This document shows positions 23,829-31,642 of a stretch of DNA of 64,000 nt, one piece after another. The first letter of the stretch is position 1; the number at the start of each line of letters is the position of its first letter. This DNA is from a virus. The notes beneath the pieces are model-generated. The model searched no databases. It saw only the letters and a program-made list of their open reading frames with translations, and was not told the origin of the DNA. A program made the translations under genes and the position numbers. Location: the IMG/VR virus record IMGVR_UViG_3300046002_007411, positions 47,708-111,707 of that record. One strand, 5' to 3'.

Positions 23829-24847
23829 GTTTTTCTCATGCAGTTTTTCTCGGCAAACTTCTGCCATCGCCCGGGCATGGCAGCACGCAAGTCGGCAATT
23901 TTGGTTACTGTGCGCAGGCTAAGCTCATGCAACCTATGTACGTTGTCTTTTACAAAATCCAAAATTTCCTTTTGCTCATCGTGAGAAAAGTCATAACTGC
24001 CCAAGAGGTTGTGCTTGTTGACTACATTGGTGATATGCAAAAGTTTTTCACGTGTGGTGTTGATGCCCAAATCCATGTAATGGCACCGACTCATGATTGC
24101 AGCAAGATGATTTTGAATCCTGGGGCTGCGAACTTGATCAAACTTGATATTGGTAATAAAAACAATACCACCGCGATATTCAAAACTGTTGGGAATGTCT
24201 TGTTTGACAAGATTTCTGTTTTGGCTGCCCCAGTGAATCATGCGTGTTTTACGACTATCAAGAGCAGCTTTGAGAACGTTCAAGCTGTCATCATCGTATA
24301 GCACACTGTCACAGTCGTCAAACACCAGCACTTGGCCTTCACCGCGATATTCCCAAAGTTTTTCATAAAGGCAAATACCCGACATGTCGCCGTGAATGCA
24401 TTCAAACAAGCTGCGATTTTGCATGGCTTGTTTGATTGCCAGTGCCCGATGCAAGCGATTTTCCACAGTGTGACTTTTGCCAATACCACTGGGACCGCTG
24501 ACTACAAGGCCTTTAACAATGTTGCTGGCAACAGCATCCGTCATTTCACCAAGGATTTCAAAAGTTTCATCAATGTCTTGTTGAATCTCTTGATCTGTTA
24601 GTTGGAGAATATTGGGATCTGTGTCTGCTGCAACAACCACCGGAGCACTCACGGGCTGATAATCATCAGCATGGTCGATGTAAAGACGGTTTTTTCCACG
24701 ACGTAGACCGTCGCTGCCGTTGCCCCAGACAACTAGAAACTTGCCGTTGTGATCGCGTTTGATGCCACCTTGCGTTTCCACTGTGACGTTTTGCACACAA
24801 CTGCCGTTGCCCAGTCTACCTTGTTTAACAAGCACGTAGCTCTTCAT
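23825..24847 (-). CDS. AAA+ ATPase of the recombination cluster
   Basis: A 340-aa protein with an N-terminal beta-domain (1-90) and an ATPase core: Walker A GPSGIGKS at 118-125, Walker B VLVFDDCD with D177/D178, a sensor-1-like VFITNIKF, and the arginine-bearing SPRIQNHLAAIMSRC. From memory a similar ATPase sits in this position in other marine T4-like phages, with no assigned role. It is not gp44, whose sequence pattern differs. The ATG at 24847 is preceded by AAGG; a strong promoter (24876-24903) lies upstream. Coupled to uvsW, so a role in fork or recombination remodelling is likely. Confidence 0.8.
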   Translation of the reverse strand: MKSYVLVKQGRLGNGSCVQNVTVETQGGIKRDHNGKFLVVWGNGSDGLRRGKNRLYIDHADDYQPVSAPVVVAADTDPNILQLTDQEIQQDIDETFEILGEMTDAVASNIVKGLVVSGPSGIGKSHTVENRLHRALAIKQAMQNRSLFECIHGDMSGICLYEKLWEYRGEGQVLVFDDCDSVLYDDDSLNVLKAALDSRKTRMIHWGSQNRNLVKQDIPNSFEYRGGIVFITNIKFDQVRSPRIQNHLAAIMSRCHYMDLGINTTREKLLHITNVVNKHNLLGSYDFSHDEQKEILDFVKDNVHRLHELSLRTVTKIADLRAAMPGRWQKFAEKNCMRKT

Positions 24848-24875
24848 TGTCAACCTTGTTTGCAATTTGACCTTC

Positions 24876-24903
24876 ACTATAACATATGTTTAGGGGTTGT
24901 CAA
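24876..24903 (-). promoter_or_regulatory. Sigma70-like early promoter for the AAA+/uvsW operon
   Basis: On the minus strand TTGACA (24903-24898), a 16-base spacer and TATAGT (24881-24876); the leader of roughly 20-25 nt contains AAGG. Confidence 0.75.
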
Positions 24904-24909
24904 ACAAAA

Positions 24910-25362
24910 TTAAAGTTTGACGTCTTCGATTCCAATACTGCGCAGCTTGACAATATTGTTGATTTGCCAGCTTTTGGCTTCAAATCCCTTCATGAGGCCA
25001 AGATACTTGTTGCGAATTAAAGCAACTTCACAGATTAATGTATTCATATCCACAAGACTGGATTCGCCATCTAGATATTTTTCAATACTGCGATCACTTA
25101 AATCACGATTATAGCGTTCAAGATATTTCCTATACAAGTCACTGCGCATTTTATCATATCGTATATTGATATATTTCAAAATGCTTTCCAAGTCTTGTAG
25201 TTGGGTAAATCTATAAGTTACATGCCCACTTAAATCTTGGGCTGCTTTTTCCAAACTTCCCGAAATACGAGTTTCTTTTTGTGCTTGTTCAAATTCTTGG
25301 CTGTAATACTCCACAGCCAGAGCCACTGAGGCTAAATCTGCAACTACTTGGGTGTAGTACAC
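24910..25362 (-). CDS. uvsY: UvsY recombination mediator
   Basis: Loads UvsX onto gp32-coated single-stranded DNA. The 150-aa helical sequence carries the UvsY pattern: LQDLESILKYINIRYDKMRS, YRKYLERYNRDLSDRSIEKYLDG, EVALIRNKYLGLMKGFEAKSWQ and NNIVKLRSIGIEDVKL. T4 UvsY is 137 aa. The start is a GTG at 25362, six bases after the stop of the 74-aa gene; no ATG is suitably placed. It lies between uvsX and the AAA+/uvsW genes, as expected for the recombination cluster. Confidence 0.88.
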   Translation of the reverse strand: MYYTQVVADLASVALAVEYYSQEFEQAQKETRISGSLEKAAQDLSGHVTYRFTQLQDLESILKYINIRYDKMRSDLYRKYLERYNRDLSDRSIEKYLDGESSLVDMNTLICEVALIRNKYLGLMKGFEAKSWQINNIVKLRSIGIEDVKL

Positions 25363-25368
25363 AGACTT

Positions 25369-25593
25369 TTACTCTTCCCACTCTTCTTCTGACTCTTCTT
25401 GATCTAATTCAAGAACTCCGGCAATAGCCTCATCTAGAGCTTGATCTTCACCGAGAATATCTTCAAACCAAGCTTCATCTGCCCCGGCATCAACAAATGC
25501 AGTGACAAGATCTTCCACAGCTTGGGCTTTTTTATTGGCTGGAACAAACTCTTGAAGCAGGTCCCAAATTTCTAAAACTACACTAGCTTGCAT
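25369..25593 (-). CDS. Small acidic protein upstream of uvsY (74 aa)
   Basis: Starts at the ATG at 25593 (MQASVVLEIWDLL) because GAGGAG lies ten bases upstream; an extended TTG frame is rejected. The pattern LLQEFVPANKKAQAVEDLVTAF...WFEDILGEDQALDEAI and a Glu-rich tail recalls small conserved proteins that neighbour uvsY in marine T4-like phages. No function known. Confidence 0.72.
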   Translation of the reverse strand: MQASVVLEIWDLLQEFVPANKKAQAVEDLVTAFVDAGADEAWFEDILGEDQALDEAIAGVLELDQEESEEEWEE

Positions 25594-25618
25594 GTTTATT
25601 TTGCTCCTCTTAGCTTGC

Positions 25619-25648
25619 AATATATTGTGTTAGTTATTGCTATGTCAA
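25619..25648 (-). promoter_or_regulatory. Sigma70-like promoter for the 74-aa gene and uvsY
   Basis: On the minus strand TTGACA (25648-25643), an 18-base spacer and TATATT (25624-25619). The -35 is embedded in the perfect palindrome at 25640-25670. Confidence 0.55.
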
Positions 25649-25670
25649 CAGTGCCTGGCTGTTGACATAG
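25640..25670. promoter_or_regulatory. Perfect 12-bp palindrome over the uvsY promoter -35
   Basis: CTATGTCAACAG and CTGTTGACATAG around a 7-base centre. There is no T-run, so it reads better as an operator or processing hairpin than as a terminator; each arm contains a TTGACA hexamer. Confidence 0.6.
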
Positions 25671-25679
25671 CCAAACAGT

Positions 25680-26756
25680 TTATTCTTGCTCAACTTCCGG
25701 GAGTGCTAGAGATTTAGCTGGATCTATTTTGCGATAAAATTCATCCATAACTCGATCCAAACAATCGTCTTCGTTACGATTCCATGCTTTTTCAAACTTC
25801 TTGATTTGAGTTCCGTCAACGCATGTGTAGTTCCATTTGTTGCCTTCTTTCACAAGAAGTCCTTTTTGCACAAATAGGTCACATAGACCGCTGTAGGGAT
25901 CCATGCCACGATCATAAGGGATTTTTATTTCCACTTGCTCGAATGGCTTGTTGTATCGCGTTTTCATTATTTTGCATTGTGCGCGAATGCCTTTTACATC
26001 GGTAGTTTTGTTGCCGTCCTCATCTTCCTTGAGCTTGAGCTTGCGCATGGCTAGCACAATGCTGCTGGCATATATAGGCCCTTGACCACCCGAGATCACA
26101 TCGTCAGGGTTAAACATGTCTTGGCTGGCATAACTGTGGTTGGTGCAAACCATGCCAATGTCATACTCGCCAAACATGTTCACACAGTTGCGCACCAGTG
26201 CTGCCAGTGCCTTGGGCTTGCGACCCATGTCGCCCTTGAGATCACCAGCTTCAAACTGATTAACATCTGTTGGTGTAAGCATCATGCCCAAGCTGTCAAT
26301 CACAAACAACACGCGAGGCCGTTCTTCTTCAGTAACTGCGCCGTATTGTGTCTTGTAGTCTTTCATAAAATCACTTATCAACCTGGCAACGTCATCAATC
26401 ATGGCAACGTTTACCTTTAAAAGTGAATGTTCACTAGTGTCAACGTCCAATGCTTTAAGCCAGGATTCATCAAGTGCGTTTTCAGTATCAATCAACACCA
26501 CAAACACGTCTTTTTTCTGTGCGTTGGATGTGATGTTGCCTGATGCCAAAAAGCTTTTTCCTGAACCACTTTGGCCACCTAGCATGGTAACTTTACCCAG
26601 CGGAATTCCACCTTCACGGAATCTACCGCTAATTGCATAGTTTAATGCATAGTTTCCTGTGGAGATCCACACTTTGGGATCACGAAATCCCAAACTAATA
26701 CCATCAATATTTTTTGTAATATCTCGGCGAAGTTTAGATAGATCCATTGGTTTCAT
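25680..26756 (-). CDS. uvsX: UvsX RecA-like recombinase
   Basis: Forms filaments on single-stranded DNA and catalyses strand invasion for recombination-dependent replication. 358 aa. Walker A LGGQSGSGKS with K67, Walker B VLFVIDSLGMML, the conserved VCTNHSYASQ and GGQGPIYASSIVLAMRK, all as in T4 UvsX. AAGGATGATATGAC precedes the ATG at 26756; an alternative ATG lies three codons later. It follows gene 32 in the same direction across a 14-bp intercistronic hairpin, without a promoter of its own. Confidence 0.96.
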   Translation of the reverse strand: MKPMDLSKLRRDITKNIDGISLGFRDPKVWISTGNYALNYAISGRFREGGIPLGKVTMLGGQSGSGKSFLASGNITSNAQKKDVFVVLIDTENALDESWLKALDVDTSEHSLLKVNVAMIDDVARLISDFMKDYKTQYGAVTEEERPRVLFVIDSLGMMLTPTDVNQFEAGDLKGDMGRKPKALAALVRNCVNMFGEYDIGMVCTNHSYASQDMFNPDDVISGGQGPIYASSIVLAMRKLKLKEDEDGNKTTDVKGIRAQCKIMKTRYNKPFEQVEIKIPYDRGMDPYSGLCDLFVQKGLLVKEGNKWNYTCVDGTQIKKFEKAWNRNEDDCLDRVMDEFYRKIDPAKSLALPEVEQE

Positions 26757-26778
26757 GTCATATCATCCTTGATAGGTA

Positions 26779-26811
26779 GAGCAAGACTGATATTAACTAT
26801 CAGTCTTGCTC
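26779..26811. other. Intercistronic hairpin between gene 32 and uvsX
   Basis: GAGCAAGACTGATA and its perfect complement with a five-base loop (14 bp). It is not followed by a T-run on either strand, so an attenuator, processing site or mRNA stabiliser is more likely than a full terminator. Confidence 0.75.
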
Positions 26812-26826
26812 AGTTTCCGCTATTGC

Positions 26827-27840
26827 TTATTTGTTTTGTTGGCGAGCTCTAATAGCAGCCAAGATGTCCTCGGGGCTAGTAGACTTGCCAGCTGGGCGTG
26901 GTGTGCTTTCCACAGTTTCTTCCCAGGGTGGGGTTGCAGTTTCCTGCTGTGGTTTGCTTGCTGCTGGCGTTGGCTGAGGAACATTGCGAACTTGAACTGG
27001 TTTTGTAGTAGAAGCGCCGTCCTGATCATTGTCAGTAACACGCATGCCAGTTGGTTTGAAATAGTTACCCCAGCGCTCGGGATCATATGGTTGTTCTTCA
27101 ACACTGGCTTGGAACATTTCCATAATCACTCGCAGTCCGTCTTCATCAGGACGCTTGGGCAAGAAGCTGGAAAGATTATACAATCCATGCTGTTCAATAG
27201 CCAGGCGTTCTACATCACCAAGTGGACGTTCTTTCATAGCCCATGAGCTGCTTGCATAGTTTGCAAAACTACCTTTTGTGGTCTTTGTGAGATAAAAATC
27301 TCTACCATGCTCGTAGTCAGTTGGTGAGTATTCAAGATCTGGACGCAGCAAAATCCCCTTGATCATGTCAAAAATGCTGGGATTAATTACCAACCTACGA
27401 ATGGGATTTTCTGGTGTGGAATCTTCCTTGTTGGGGTTGTTGGGGACAAAACCTTGAAACAGATAGCTCTTTTTGCGATAATATTTGCGAGCCATGTCAA
27501 CAAGACTTTCGTCTTTCCACCAAGGACGGATTTCTGCGTTAATAGGGCAGCTACCGGGCTTCCACATATCCACGCTGGGAACTTGAACATCACAAGGCTT
27601 GCTATCAGCTTGCCCTTTAACTCCACGGAACGGCAGCTTGATAATCAGTCGCTCAACCCAAAAGTAGTCGTTGTTGACATCACCATCGGGAAGATAACGA
27701 ATTGTTGCTGTGGACCCCTCGGGGTTGTTCCAAAAGGGATAAATCGCATTGTCACCTTGAAATTGACCTGTGCGAACTCGATCCTTTTTTGATTGTTCTT
27801 CAAGTAGACGTGCTTGAATTTCTTTTAAACTAAGTGCCAT
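26827..27840 (-). CDS. 32: Single-stranded DNA-binding protein gp32
   Basis: Coats single-stranded DNA at forks and recombination sites and binds many phage replication proteins. 337 aa: basic N-terminal cooperativity segment (MALSLKEIQARLLEEQSKKD), OB-fold core (ATIRYLPDGD, WVERLIIKLPF, KSYLFQGFV), and an acidic or Pro-rich linker with a short C-terminal helix. The zinc site of T4 gp32 (H64, C77, C87, C90) is only half kept: C83 and C98 remain, but the last Cys position reads N101 and no His fits. The mRNA leader has a hairpin (27876-27902) that could serve autogenous control. Confidence 0.93.
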   Translation of the reverse strand: MALSLKEIQARLLEEQSKKDRVRTGQFQGDNAIYPFWNNPEGSTATIRYLPDGDVNNDYFWVERLIIKLPFRGVKGQADSKPCDVQVPSVDMWKPGSCPINAEIRPWWKDESLVDMARKYYRKKSYLFQGFVPNNPNKEDSTPENPIRRLVINPSIFDMIKGILLRPDLEYSPTDYEHGRDFYLTKTTKGSFANYASSSWAMKERPLGDVERLAIEQHGLYNLSSFLPKRPDEDGLRVIMEMFQASVEEQPYDPERWGNYFKPTGMRVTDNDQDGASTTKPVQVRNVPQPTPAASKPQQETATPPWEETVESTPRPAGKSTSPEDILAAIRARQQNK

Positions 27841-27875
27841 TTGTGTGCCTTTCTGTGCCTATAATGTGTTTAGAT

Positions 27876-27902
27876 CAAGACAAAATTTGTTTCTTTGTCT
27901 TG
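27876..27902. promoter_or_regulatory. Hairpin in the gene 32 leader
   Basis: CAAGACAAA and TTTGTCTTG form a 9-bp stem with an A/T loop, 36-62 bases upstream of the ATG. T4 gene 32 is autoregulated through a leader structure, so this is a candidate operator. A possible promoter lies upstream (TTGACT at 27936-27931, TAATGT at 27912-27907, 18-base spacer). Confidence 0.45.
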
Positions 27903-27958
27903 AACAACATTACTTATGCTGACACATGAAAGTCAATGCTTTTGACCTTATTAATTTT

Positions 27959-29191
27959 TCACAACCCAGCTAGCTTCTTGACACGGCTGACATCAGGATT
28001 GGTGTTCATCCCCACTAGTTTTTTCAAGTGATCTTGAGTTTCACTGGGGTTGATTTCCCATTGCTCACGCCACCAGTCGTTGCTGGACACCAAAAACTTC
28101 AAAGTAGCTGAAACAGCTTGCTCATTGGAGCCTAGGTCCAGTTGATAATCTTGCCAAGCCTCTTGTGCTTGACTTTCTGCTTGACCAATCTGATCTTCCT
28201 GAATAACCACTTCAGTATCACTTAACCAATCTTGAAACTCTTCAAGTTCAGGTTTGGGTATGGATTTTTCCATACCCAACCATTGCTCTAATACTTCTTG
28301 ATGATCGGGACAATGCTGCTCGACAACTGGCCGTAACCAAGGTGCAAGAGCTGTTTTACGGAACTCCCGCATATTGGAATGACTGCTATGATATCCACGG
28401 GGACCACTCCAAGATTGCAGTTCATTGTTAATGTCATGCATGTGTTGATGAATTTCAGCTAGAGTTGGCAAAAGTTCATTTTGTAGTTGGGCAGGTTGGC
28501 GTAGTTTTCTAGCCGCGCTTTTTAAAACACCATAATGCTCACTTAGTGTTTTAAGGTAGCTGCTGACTTCATCATGAGCTTGCCCGCCTTGGCTCAAATG
28601 TCTTGCCCAGGCTCTTGCACCTTTTACATGACGAGTAGGCCAACCAAGACGTTCGCCTTGATCAGTTTCCACAAATATCTTGTGTATTTTGCGCCAACGA
28701 CTTCCCGGGGTATCTTCATTTACAATATCACTGTGTCTAACTATCATGCGACAGTTGCCCACACGTTGAAAGGAACTGCGGGTTGTGCCCCAAGGACGGC
28801 TGATGTCACGACTTTCTTCAACTGGTGGCTTTTTGGCTTCAATGTCTTTATCAAACTGAAACCAGTTGACACTTACGCCTTCTTTGTCGTTTATGTTTTT
28901 ACGCAACCACATATGTAAACTGAACAAATCGTTGAAATCTTGGGTGTTTCTCATGCGAGGAGTTTGTAAATCCACATGACTGTGGCTGTCCTCGTCATGT
29001 AAACTAATCAAAATGTCATATGATTTGATATTGGGATCATGAGGATCTGCTACTGTGGCATAAAACTGTCGAGCATCTTCAATCTTGAATGTTTCTTTTA
29101 TGTCTTCATCAAACATTTTTTTGACTTGCATGCCACGAGCTTTTAATATGCCATGTATTTTTTGTGTGATGATGTCCCAGTTAGGTGTCAT
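27959..29191 (-). CDS. Virion-associated protein (410 aa), function unknown
   Basis: N-terminal mixed domain, then a basic conserved-looking block RHSDIVNEDTPGSRWRKIHK / FVETDQGERLGWPTRHVKGARAWARHLSQGG (about residues 155-205), which, from memory, recurs in structural proteins of marine T4-like phages. The C-terminal half is helical and acidic. AGGAG before the ATG and a GATAAATA late promoter (29209-29216) show late expression. No enzymatic motif found. Confidence 0.7.
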   Translation of the reverse strand: MTPNWDIITQKIHGILKARGMQVKKMFDEDIKETFKIEDARQFYATVADPHDPNIKSYDILISLHDEDSHSHVDLQTPRMRNTQDFNDLFSLHMWLRKNINDKEGVSVNWFQFDKDIEAKKPPVEESRDISRPWGTTRSSFQRVGNCRMIVRHSDIVNEDTPGSRWRKIHKIFVETDQGERLGWPTRHVKGARAWARHLSQGGQAHDEVSSYLKTLSEHYGVLKSAARKLRQPAQLQNELLPTLAEIHQHMHDINNELQSWSGPRGYHSSHSNMREFRKTALAPWLRPVVEQHCPDHQEVLEQWLGMEKSIPKPELEEFQDWLSDTEVVIQEDQIGQAESQAQEAWQDYQLDLGSNEQAVSATLKFLVSSNDWWREQWEINPSETQDHLKKLVGMNTNPDVSRVKKLAGL

Positions 29192-29208
29192 TATTAGTCT
29201 CCTGGCGA

Positions 29209-29216
29209 TATTTATC
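29209..29216 (-). promoter_or_regulatory. T4-type late promoter at the end of gene 17
   Basis: Minus strand reads GATAAATA, overlapping the stop region of the terminase gene, 18 bases upstream of the ATG at 29191. Confidence 0.65.
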
Positions 29217-30804
29217 TAAAGGCCATGGTCATGGGAAGAGGTTCCATGAGTTCTTGATCGTCAAAATCGTCCCGTAGCAAATCACCAATTTTTTCGTCCC
29301 AGTTTTGCAATATTTGCATCATACGAACTGACAACATCATGCTCATCACACAGTCGTCGTGTTCTCCTGATTTGGCGGAAAAACTATCACCCTTGCTGAT
29401 AAAGAACTTCAGTTGTCGTATCAACATCTTGCTATGCGGAATTAAACGGTTGCTTTCAATAAGTGTTTTAAGCTTGCTGCATGCCATGGCTTTTGTTCTC
29501 ATATTGGTATTGAGACCTTTCCTGCTACGGCCTGAGGTTACGTTTCTTCTTGGTTCATGCACAAACTGTCCGGCAAATCTTTCTTCACCTATTTCATTAA
29601 TACTAACAAGTGCAGCTTCGCCCCAGGTATTGTTTTCCAAAGTCCAAAATATATCAGGATCGCCTCTATGTCCTTTTTGCTTGCATTCGTTGTAAATGAA
29701 CTCCAGTATTTTCATGAGAGTCTGTACTTGCCCGGGAATAGGTGTTAGATTATGACACCATTCGGCTACTTGTTCCATGTCCGGCAAACTCCATACACTG
29801 ATTGCAGCGTAGTCTTTGCCAATACCAGCACTGGGATCTAAACCAACAAGGTAAGTTTTATTAGCCTCGATATTTTTATACCATCGGATTTGTTGTGTTT
29901 TGAAAATTGGCTCCTGTCCGGTAAGTCGTTGCAAAGTTATACCACTTATAAGTGTTTCACTTTCACCTGCAAACTGGCACTCAAACTCTCGGAGAAATCT
30001 TTCTTGTCCAATTTTGTTGCGTTCTCGCTGTGCCCAGGTTTCGTCGCGTCCAGGAACTTCACTGTAATGTGCTGTAAATGCACGAAACCCGTTTATTCCC
30101 ATGCCTTCAGCATTTTCATTGCCGTATTCATCAGTCAACTTGTTGGCACCAAACCACAACTCAGCAAACATGTCTTCGTCACTTTTGGGAGTGGTGGTAA
30201 TAATACACCGGCCACCAGTGCTTAATGTGGGACTTATACTGGCCCAAAACTCCGTGGCAATATTGGTTTTCACGAAGGCAAACTCATCGAGATACAACAA
30301 GCTGATACTCATGCCTCGTCCACTATCAGCAGTGGTGGTAGTTGCCACAATACGACTGCCGTTATCAAAAGCAATGTCTTGTTGATTGTATTTTGTTACA
30401 CCCGGACGCAAAAAGTCCGGCAACTCCTCGTAAGCATATTTCACACGCATCATGATTTCACTTGCTGCCTTGAACTTGTGTGCAGCAATCAAGATAGTCA
30501 CGTCGTTGTTAAAACATGCATACCACAGCAAATAAGCAGCACTGCTGGCTGTTTTGCCACTTTGGCGAGGAATCATACATATGCTATTGGTATATTTCCA
30601 ATATGTAGTAACTAGTTTTTTTTGGAACTCCCATAGTTTAAAGGGCTGTCGACCTTTTGTGGGATGTTGCACGTAAATGTAGTTTTCAATAAAATAAAGT
30701 GGATCACTTGCACACTTTAAAAGTTCTTGAAACTGCTCGCGAGTATATTGAGTTTTTTGATAAGGAGTTTTGACTTTTATAAAGCTCTGTGCTATTTGTG
30801 CCAT
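29212..30804 (-). CDS. 17: Terminase large subunit gp17
   Basis: ATP-driven DNA packaging motor and headful nuclease. 530 aa. ATPase domain with Walker A PRQSGKT at 79-85 and Walker B LLYLDEF with D173-E174, the coupling motif ITTTPKS, then an RNase-H-like nuclease domain beginning YLVGLDPSAGIGKDYAA and ending in HDDCVMSMML (metal-binding Asp). Short C-terminus compared with T4 gp17 (610 aa). Preceded closely by the 71-aa gene; the small subunit gp16 lies a few genes upstream rather than next to it. Confidence 0.97.
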   Translation of the reverse strand: MAQIAQSFIKVKTPYQKTQYTREQFQELLKCASDPLYFIENYIYVQHPTKGRQPFKLWEFQKKLVTTYWKYTNSICMIPRQSGKTASSAAYLLWYACFNNDVTILIAAHKFKAASEIMMRVKYAYEELPDFLRPGVTKYNQQDIAFDNGSRIVATTTTADSGRGMSISLLYLDEFAFVKTNIATEFWASISPTLSTGGRCIITTTPKSDEDMFAELWFGANKLTDEYGNENAEGMGINGFRAFTAHYSEVPGRDETWAQRERNKIGQERFLREFECQFAGESETLISGITLQRLTGQEPIFKTQQIRWYKNIEANKTYLVGLDPSAGIGKDYAAISVWSLPDMEQVAEWCHNLTPIPGQVQTLMKILEFIYNECKQKGHRGDPDIFWTLENNTWGEAALVSINEIGEERFAGQFVHEPRRNVTSGRSRKGLNTNMRTKAMACSKLKTLIESNRLIPHSKMLIRQLKFFISKGDSFSAKSGEHDDCVMSMMLSVRMMQILQNWDEKIGDLLRDDFDDQELMEPLPMTMAFR

Positions 30805-30807
30805 AGT

Positions 30808-31023
30808 TTAATTTAGCTTGTAGAGACCAATTACATTACTATAATCTCGCCATTCCCTGTCATCTACACTTATCACAACTTTATTAATAGTGGCTGAAAT
30901 ATTTTTCCGCCAATAGTTCAAAAAACCATGAGTTCGTCGCAACTCTGGCACTATGTCTGTATAGCTCCAAACAAACTCTTGTAACAGGCTGGGATAGTCG
31001 GGCATCCAATATGTCAACTGCAA
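30808..31023 (-). CDS. Small conserved protein next to terminase (71 aa), TTG start
   Basis: MQLTYWMPDYPSLLQEFVW resembles, from memory, short proteins next to the terminase gene in marine T4-like phages that begin MQ..Y..PD...LLQEF.W. The TTG at 31023 is kept for this reason; an ATG at 31005 is the alternative and neither has a clear ribosome site. Ends three bases before gene 17. Function unknown. Confidence 0.6.
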   Translation of the reverse strand: MQLTYWMPDYPSLLQEFVWSYTDIVPELRRTHGFLNYWRKNISATINKVVISVDDREWRDYSNVIGLYKLN

Positions 31024-31059
31024 AACTACATTACGCTTTGCGGTTAAAATCCATGATGC

Positions 31060-31641
31060 TTATCCTTTTGTTACTTTCTGTCGGCGAATAGTTGACATGG
31101 GACTCATGCTGCCATCGTCTTGAGGTTTATCCCCAGCAAATGGATCCTTGTCAAACTCAGCCTTTGTGGGATCAGTTAACGGGCTAGCTTGTCCATCTTC
31201 ATTGTTGAACTCTTCCGCTAGGAACTTTTGCCAGTTGGCTTGTAGTTGATTGTGCAGTTGCTCAGCGAGAGGGTTGTTACCAACATGCGCAATACGTTGA
31301 GGCTCTTTGGGGCCGTTCCAAGTATATGTTTCCACATCAAGAGGTTCACCTTGATCATCAACTTCCTGGTGGCTGTGATCATAATCAGCAGTCTCTGCCA
31401 TGTCTTCATGATCGCATTGGCAATCTTGATGTCCACAAGTATCACAAACTTCTTGATGATCGTCATGCATGTGACTGGCAATGGGTTGGCTGTCAGGAGC
31501 ACTTACATAACCCACGGGCTTTTCCACACCTGCCAACGCCAGCAAACGTTGCAGCATGGCAGGATCATCTGTGCTGATGTTGCTGCTGCTGGTTGTTGAT
31601 CCATCTTGACTGTTGACAGTCAATGTATATGTGGTTGTCAT
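31060..31641 (-). CDS. Virion-type protein with Cys/His cluster (193 aa)
   Basis: Starts at the ATG at 31641, one base after the stop of the upstream gene. Acidic overall, with a short beta N-terminus (TTYTLTVNSQDG), a motif PAMLQRLLALAGV typical of minor virion proteins of these phages, then a striking Cys/His-rich segment (HMHDDHQEVCDTCGHQDCQC) and a helical C-terminus (QLHNQLQANWQKFLAEEF). The cluster could bind a metal. No family recognised. Confidence 0.68.
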   Translation of the reverse strand: MTTTYTLTVNSQDGSTTSSSNISTDDPAMLQRLLALAGVEKPVGYVSAPDSQPIASHMHDDHQEVCDTCGHQDCQCDHEDMAETADYDHSHQEVDDQGEPLDVETYTWNGPKEPQRIAHVGNNPLAEQLHNQLQANWQKFLAEEFNNEDGQASPLTDPTKAEFDKDPFAGDKPQDDGSMSPMSTIRRQKVTKG

Positions 31642-31642
31642 G

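Noticed and set aside
30808-31005. Shorter form of the 71-aa gene from the ATG at 31005
   Set aside because: It would remove the N-terminal MQ..Y segment that I recall in related proteins; neither start has a ribosome site, so the longer form is kept with reduced confidence.
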